This document shows positions 24,455 through 33,400 of a stretch of 64,000 nt of DNA, one piece after another. Source of the stretch: Mytilus edulis (Eukaryota; Mollusca; Bivalvia; Mytilida; Mytilidae). The stretch is taken from positions 70,708,971-70,772,970 of the forward strand of contig NC_092357.1 in NCBI RefSeq assembly GCF_963676685.1, given 5' to 3'. How positions within the stretch are numbered: position 1 is the stretch's first letter; each line of letters starts with the position of its first letter. The notes beneath the pieces were generated by a model. It was given only the letters and a program-made list of their open reading frames with translations. It ran no database searches and had not been told where the DNA came from. The position numbers were made by a program, and so were the translations under genes.

Positions 24455-27400
24455 CTGGAATAGAAAAACAAATTAGAGAATTCATTCCTTTTCTTTTGAG
24501 TAAATTGAAAGGGAAATATTCTTGTAATGTATTGTTTACATGATTAACGGGATTAAAGATTATTTTTTTCTTTATTAGGAAAATAAGGAGATGTGATAAT
24601 ATTGGCGATGACACAATTATCCATCAATGTTCAAATAAAGTGGATATTGCATATATATTTGTTTTGTTATATTTCATATACATGATATATATATGTTGTG
24701 TACAAGTTGTAATGTTGTACAAATTATAATTTGTACAAATATTTTGTACAAGTTATCAGTGTTTTATGACCTACTGAACACAAATGGATGATGCAAGCAC
24801 ACAGTCTTTTGTTTCGCATATTTCTGTCATATTTTTTACAACTTCATGATACAGTCTAATACTGAGCATTGATACAAAAACATTATAAGACCACACAAAG
24901 ATTGTGTATGGAGATGAATATGGTATAAGGAAAAAAATAAAATTAGAATTTAAACCATTCAGGTATCCTCATTTCCAGTTTGAAGACAAGGAGAATAGCA
25001 CTAGATGTTAGGTTGAAGTATAATATTTTGAATTTAAAACATTCCACTGGTACATTTTATAAGACACACCTGTATCACCTGTTGCAAGAAGGAAGGTGTC
25101 ATAAAACTTATAACTTGTACAAAAACCCTGTACAAATTATAATTTGTACAAACTTACATCTTGTACACAACATATACATGTATAACAATCTCATTCAGAA
25201 TATTGTATTTTTATATTAAAATTTACAAAAGTATCAGATCCTCTAGAATATTTAAATATATGATTCTATGTTGGTTGACTTCGTTACAGCTCTTCTATAA
25301 AAGCACGCAAAGCAAACCTTAGACCAACTTGCTTGCTATGTTTGTACTTGGATGTTTACAAACAATAGGTAGGCGGAGTTTCAGTCTGTTTTATACATAC
25401 TGGGATTTGATTGGACAATAAAAAATAAAAATTGACTTAAATGGAGTTAATGTTTATTATCCATTCAAATTCCAGCATAAAGTAAACAGACTAAAACAGA
25501 CTACCTACCTGTTGTTTACAAACATCTAAAAACATGGTAAGCAAGTTGATCAAAGGTTTTTATAGAATAGCTGTAAATTTTTAATGTTTGTTAGTATTGC
25601 CATGCTTGTTTTAGTAAAGCAATCCAATATTTGGATTATACACCGATCAAATTATTTACCAAATAAGAGATGTTAATAGATCATGGGTCATTTTCAAAAA
25701 AATGTCGAATGTTCAGTACACCCATGCTAAAATTTGTATTTCTAATGGAAATTTCAGTTGTAATGGTTTAAATGAAAGCTTGTCGGATTCGTGATTCAGA
25801 ACATTAATAATAAACACACCTTATATCTATTTTGATAAGATTAAACTGCATTTAAGTCCGATTTTGGGGGTATTTGTGTGCGTACAGTGTCAGAAAAACA
25901 CATTTCAAATGATTTTTTTCCGATTTTCTGATCGCCTTGATATCTGCAAAAGGGACTTTTTAAGAACGTTAATTATTACTCTAACGAAAAATCGTAGCTT
26001 CTTTATAATTGTATGTAAAATATTATCTACAAACTAAATTCAATCAGCGTACGGGAGGTTCATGTCCATCCTGTTACCGCTACTTAAATCAGCCGTTAAA
26101 ATATTCTCCCTATGAATATTGAATCAGTCAGTGTTGATTTCAAAAGTGCAAAGTAATCTTTACATTTAAAACGCCTCGTTTCTTCAACGACAGTGTAGAG
26201 AAAAGAAATTTCAAGACATTTAGTGAAAAAAAAATAGAGTGTACTTTTTTTCATTTCTATGCTGTTACCAACAATTTTGATTAATTACACCAACAGTATG
26301 CTTGTAAAAAGTGCAATAACGTGTTGGAAACCAAATTCACAATAGAAAACCATAATCACTTCACCAAAGGGAGTAGTTATTTCACAACAACAATCAAAAC
26401 CGAAGAAATTTGTCTATCCTTTTACTATGGTTGCTATGGTTACAGTAACATAATAGACAATTGTAGACAAAAACGTCGTTAATGTTTTTATCTCAACATA
26501 TCTAGGTGCAAAACGAATGAAATATTTCGTTGTTTGAACTCATCTTAAGGTTATAACGTCTTAATCTTCCCAATTAAGTATTTGCAAGTGCAATACTGAT
26601 ATCGGTAACAGGATAGACAAAAAGGTAACAGGATAGACTTTTATATAGTGATATATCAGAAACGTACGTTCCTGTTACCAATGAAATAAAGAGAAAAGTA
26701 AACTAACTTATGAGGGATTTACTTGATGTTGGGTTTATTTGAAAGGGTGAAAAAATGCCGAACAATATAAATTGCTATCATAGACTTGCATTACTGTTGG
26801 TAATTTTTACAACTTTTGAAAACCAATTTTTAGAGGCATTTTTCAGTACAACCTGGAAAATTGGCAAATAATCTCAATGATTATTTTACAGAATGAATAT
26901 ATATAGAAGTTTATTCTCTTGAAAACCATACAATTGACTACCTAAAACAAGCTTAATTAATATTGTATCTAAACCTTTTCTTAATAACCCAAAATTTCTT
27001 TTGAAAATGGTAACAGGATGGACAAAATATTGTACCACCGATCAAAAAATGTTTCAAGATATTCTTGTATGACATCATTAAGATTGCATCTTTTAATATG
27101 TTGTTCTTAAAGTACTGTTTGTGTTGATTTGCTTATGTAGAGCTAGGGTTGTTTGAATAAGTAACTTTTAATAAATTTTTCAATTTCAAAATACGACACT
27201 TTTTGAAAATGACCCAGATAATATAATCATTGCTAAAGACCGCTGCATAAAAACCTAGACTGAATTACGATAGAATGATCTATAAATAAAATGAATGATC
27301 ACCACGCTGCAAACCAAGAAAGTATATTTGGTATTTCAGGAATGTGGTGCTGTAGCTATTAATAACTATTAACAGAATTATTGCTTACCGCTGCAAACCA

Positions 27401-30400
27401 ATAAAGTATCTTTGACATTTGAGGAATGTGTATGATATAGCTGTTGGTAACTATGATTAGAATGATTGCTTACCGCTGCAAACCAAGATTGAATCTTTGG
27501 TATTTCAAGAATGTGTATGTTGAAGCTGTTATTAACTATAAATAGAATGATTGCTTACCGCTGCAAACCAAGAAAGTATCTTTGGCATTTGAGAAAAGTA
27601 GATGAAATAGCTGTTGATAGTTATGAATAGAATGATAGCTTACCGCTGCAAACCAAGATTGAATCTTTGGTATTTCAAGAATGTGTATGTTGAAGCTGTT
27701 ATTAACTATAAATAGAATGATTGCTTACCGCTGCAAACCAAGAAAGTATCTTTGGCATTTGAGAAAAGTAGATGAAATAGCTGTTGATAGTTATGAATAG
27801 AATGATAGCTTACCGCTGCAAACCAAGATTGAATCTTTGGTATTTCAAGAATGTGTATGTTGAAGCTGTTATTAACTATAAATAGAATGATTGCTTACCG
27901 CTGCAAACCAAGAAAGTATCTTTGGCATTTGAGAAAAGTAGATGAAATAGCTGTTGATAGTTATGAATAGAATGATAGCTTACCGCTGCAAACCAAGATT
28001 GAATCTTTGGTATTTCAAGAATGTGTATGTTGAAGCTGTTATTAACTATAAATAGAATGATTGCTTACCGCTGCAAACCAAGAAAGTATCTTTGGCATTT
28101 GAGAAAAGTAGATGAAATAGCTGTTGATAGTTATGAATAGAATGATAGCTTACCGCTGCAAACCAAGATTGAATCTTTGGTATTTCAAGAATGTGTATGT
28201 TGAAGCTGTTATTAACTATAAATAGAATGATTGCTTACCGCTGCAAACCAAGAAAGTATCTTTGGCATTTCAGGGATGAACATGCAATAGCTGTTGATAG
28301 CTATGAATAGAATGATTGCTTACCGCTGCAAACCAAGAAAGTATCTTTGACATTTCAGGGATGAACATGCAATAGCTGTTGATAGCTATGAATAGAATGA
28401 TTGCTTACCGCTGCAAACCAAGAAAGTATCTTTGGCATTTCAGGGATGAACATGCAATAGCTGTTGATAGCTATGAATAGAATGATTGCTTACCGCTGCA
28501 AACCAAGAAAGTATCTTTGGCATTTCAGGGATGAACATGCAATAGCTGTTGATAGCTATGAATAGAATGATTGCTTACCGCTGCAAACCAAGAAAGTATC
28601 TTTGGCATTTCAGGGATGAACATGCAATAGCTGTTGATAGCTATGAATAGAATGATTGCTTACCGCTGCAAACCAAGAAAATGTCATTGGCATTGAGGGA
28701 TGTAGATGAAATAGCTGTTGATAGCTATAAATAGAATGATTGCTTACCGCTGCAAACCAAGAAAATGTCATTGGCATTGAGGGATGTAGATGAAATAGCT
28801 GTTGATAACTATACATAGAATAATTTCAGGCTTACCGCTGCGAACCAAGAAAGTATCTTTGGTATTTCAGGAATGTGGAGACTGTAGCTCTTAATATTTA
28901 CTGCTTGAGCTGGTTGTGGGCATGCGTTATATGTGACACCACTTTTGGCTAGCATGGCCTTAATCTGTGTCCCTATTCCTCCCATAATCCCTGCCCAGTT
29001 TTGTGTGACCATATCATCTACCATTGTACAGATATCGTTGTATGTACTGTAAAACAAACACAATTCAGTCAGGCATAACATGATACAGATATCGTTGTAT
29101 GTACTGTAAAACAAACACAATTCAGTCAGGCATAACATGATACAGATATCGTTGTATGTACTGTAAAACAAACACAATTCAGTCAGGCATAACATGATAT
29201 AGATATCGTTGTATGTACTGTAAAACAAACACAATTCAGTCAGGCATAACATGATATAGATATCGTTGTATGTACTGTAAAACAAACACAATTCAGTCAG
29301 GCATAACATGATATAGATATCGTTGTATGTACTGTAAAACAAACACAATTCAGTCAGGCATAACATGATATAGATATCGTTGTATGTACTGTAAAACAAA
29401 CACAATTCAGTCAGGCATAACATGATATAGATATCGTTGTATGTACTGTAAAACAAACACAATTCAGTCAGGCATAACATGATATAGATATCGTTGTATG
29501 TACTGTAAAACAAACAATTCAGTCAGGCATAACATGATATAGATATCGTTGTATGTACTGTAAAACAAACACAATTCAGTCAGGCATAACATGATACAGA
29601 TATCGTTGTATGTACTGTAAAACAAACACAATTCAGTCAGGCATAACATGATACAGATATCGTTGTATGTACTGTAAAACAAACACAATTCAGTCAGGCA
29701 TAACATGATACAGATATCGTTGTATGTACTGTAAAACAAACACAATTCAGTCAGGCATAACATGATACAGATATCGTTGTATGTACTGTAAAACAAACAC
29801 AATTCAGTCAGGCATAACATGCTACAGATATCGTTGTATGTACTGTAAAACAAACACAATTCAGTCAGGCATAACATGATACAGATATCGTTGTATGTAC
29901 TGTAAAACAAACACAATTCAGTCAGGCATAACATGATACAGATATCGTTGTATGTACTGTAAAACAAACACAATTCAGTCAGGCATAACATGATACAGAT
30001 ATCGTTGTATGTACTGTAAAACAAACACAATTCAGTCAGGCATAACATGATACAGATATCGTTGTATGTACTGTAAAACAAACACAATTCAGTCAGGCAT
30101 AACATGATACAGATATCGTTGTATGTACTGTAAAACAAACACAATTCAGTCAGGCATAACATGATAACACAATTCAGTCAGGCATAACATGATATAGATA
30201 TCGTTGTGTGTACTGTAAAACAAACACAATTCAGTCAGGCATAACATGATATATTGAAATAAGTAGATGTGGTATGATTACCAATGAGACAATAATCTCC
30301 GTAGTTCAAATCAAGAGGATATAGGCTATACATGTATATGTAACCGTAAACTTGTCTGCTGTCTCCTGGAAGAAAAAAGGTTGGTGTTAATGTTTTCCTT

Positions 30401-33400
30401 TTATTTTGTTTTGTTTGGACCCCCCTTTTTGTGGTAAAAATTTTGTTGATGATATAGGGAACCACTGAAGCATGACCCACACTTCAGGCAAGTCTGCATT
30501 GGGGTATAAATATGCATTTATTCAATGAAAATTATGTAATCTAAGTTGCCTTTCAGTCGTCTTTGTTATATGCCATTGTCCCCTTAAACCCCACCCCCCC
30601 CCCCCAAAAAATAAAAAATAATCTTAATTATGAAATAAGAAATACAAACCATGAACCAACGTGGGAGATACACGGAATAGGGATATCCAACAAGAAGGTT
30701 TTCCTCTTTATAGAGATTGTTAGAGAAGAACTAGAGATACTCCGTGTGAGGCTCCCATTGATTGATAGGTTGATGTCACCTGGAATTACTACCGGTACTG
30801 GGGTTACGCTTACACTTCCGAGGGATAGAGGTGGGTTCGATTTCAGAGTCGCTCCTGAAAATGAAAAATACTCTTTATAAAGAATGAAAATAACACTTTA
30901 ATATAATGCTTCCAATGAGCTTTATAAGATTTAACTTCACCAAAAACGCTCATATATATATAAAAAGAAGATGTGGTACGATTGCCAATGAATGAGAAAA
31001 TTCTCCACAAGAGACCAAAATAACACAAAAATTAACAAATATATGTCACCGTAAAGCCGAAAAATAGATAATATACTTATCTTGACGTTTTTTGTGTGTT
31101 TAACTTCCATTCTGTATGTGTTGGATGTGGTAATACTCGTCACAAAATGCAAAAATTTAAAAAGTAACATAGAAAACTATAGAAATTCAAAATATCAACA
31201 TTTAGATTAGAATAACAAAAAAATTTAACAAGAATTTTAGGGTTAATTTATCTTGTAATTAACAGAAAATGTTATGAAATTCCACTCAAGACGTGCCCTT
31301 CGACAATGAGAGACAAAAAAATGTCCCGAAATGACAATTATAAAAAAATATTCAAACGAGAGAAACTAACAGACAGATTTATTTTCAAAATAATGAACGA
31401 AAATTAACACAAATGGCAATTTTTGAAATACATGCCATTATAAATTTTAATAAAAAAAACTAATTGGTCAAGTTTAAAAGTCAATACTCCGTTCCACGTC
31501 ATCCAAACTGTACGTTATAATCTGTGAGCGCCATAATTTTAGCATTATCTAAATTTATGCAGAAAGATGTGAAAATATAGGACATAAAGTAGAACAGGAT
31601 CTGCTCTTATTTTTCTTATCATCTTATCAGCATTTGCCGTACTTTTAAACTAGTCTGACTTAGATCTCAAGGGTTCATCATCTTATCAGCATTTGCCGTA
31701 CTTTTATACTAGTCTGACTTAGATCTCAAGGGTTCATCATCTTATCAGCATTTGCCGTACTTTTAAACTAGTCTGACTTAGGTCTCAAGGGTTCACCGGA
31801 AAACATATTTTGTGCATGAGTTGCAATAAAATTGAGAATGGAAATGGGGAATGTGCCAAAGAGACAACAACCCGACCATAGAAAAAAACAACAGCAGAAG
31901 TATAACCGGGAGTTTTCCGTGTTATAGTGATGCAAAGACGGAATACCAATACTTTAAACTTTATTAGCAAGGTCCGGACAGTACCAGACCTAAGACCTAA
32001 ACTGACCACAAAATAACATACAAAAGCATATATAAAAAACAGTTACTATAGAAAAGGATTAGTGTCCAACGGATTAACTTGTCATGGTCAGAGTGATTTC
32101 CATCACGACAAACATATATTTAACAATAGAATTAATTAAACAAAAAGAAATATAAAAGGTTAGATAGACGGATTAACAAATTGTCACTTTAGCACTTAAA
32201 ATATATTGTCTGAACTTGATTTATATCTAATCGCAAATAGTCCAAATCTTCCTGGTTATATTCGCCACTACTCCACCTAAACTCGGTCTCCGAGTTGGCC
32301 GAATGAATTTTGTTATCGTCGTGGGTATCCTCCTCCACGCCGATGATGTTGCTGCGAATTGCCACGCGAGCAAATTGCAAGGGTCGAACGCGCACCTCGG
32401 TTTGAATGTTTTATATCTAGATGTTGAATCTCGTGTCTACTGTTTACGTTCTCTTCCCTCAGTCTCTGCATTTCGTCTTCCATATCATTTAAGATGCGAT
32501 TGTAGTGCATGTCAGTATTTTTAAACTCCATTGTTAAGCGTTGTCTGGCGTTCGTTAAATTTAGGTTTTCCTCTTTCAGTTGAACTATTACTCTTTCCAA
32601 ATGTTCAGTTCTACTGGTATGTTCGGCTAACTCGTGTTCGATCTTTTGAATTATCCGGCCATGTTCTAAACGTTCCAAATTTACTTTGTCCAAATTGTTC
32701 CTTAATATCACATCATCTTTCACTACGGTATCCAATTTTGAATTTTCACACTTGAGTATACTGATTTCTTTGGTGAAGTTTCGGTTAGACTCTTTCAACT
32801 TGTTTAGGTGTTGTTTCACGGATTCGTCCTGTACGGAGCACGTAAATGAAGATATTTCCTTGCCCTCAAGTCCTTGAAACGGAAATTGAGACATTTGTTT
32901 CTTCTCAATAAACGTTCTCATTCGATCGCTGTCTCTTTGGATTTTGGATTTCGACTTTTTCTTCGGTTTTCGGATTTCACATGACTTAACGTGAAAATTG
33001 CACATACGGGCAAAATGTCCATTATGTCTGCACTTGTAACAATAAGCGTTAACTGCATAACACCGATGGTAGGTGAAAACATTCAATGTCTTACCGCAAT
33101 ATTTGCACAGAAAGTCCAAACAGGTATCGGCTTTTCTCATCGGAAACGGATGTCCATTTCTGCAAGGCTGGAAAATCCAGGATCCTTCCATATTGTTGCT
33201 TCTGAAGTTAATATTTGCTAGTTTGGGGGAACTAGCTCAAGATCGTGCCGCGGGTACCTCCACCAATATATAACCGGGAGTTTTCCGTGTTATAGTGATG
33301 CAAAGACGGAATACCAATACTTTAAACTTTATTAGCAAGGTCCGGACAGTACCAGACCTAAGACCTAAACTGACCACAAAATAACATACAAAAGCATATA

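Noticed and set aside
28809..30162. Long minus-strand frames encoding 19-residue repeats (YSTYNDICIMLCLTELCLF)
   Set aside because: The repeat is intronic acceptor-plus-exon-start sequence in 57-bp units; only the 28836-29046 part is exon. It is open because 57 is divisible by three.
27303..30250. CRISPR-like regular arrays
   Set aside because: Units are contiguous tandem copies with no unique spacers, in an animal genome; the unit is an exon junction.
30563..30880. 105-codon plus-strand ORF
   Set aside because: Antisense shadow of GM2A exon 2, whose minus-strand reading matches the family and fits splice phases.
32303..33273. Plus-strand ORFs across the LTR-element interior
   Set aside because: Shadows of the 292-codon minus-strand Gag-like frame, which has the zinc knuckle and coiled coil.
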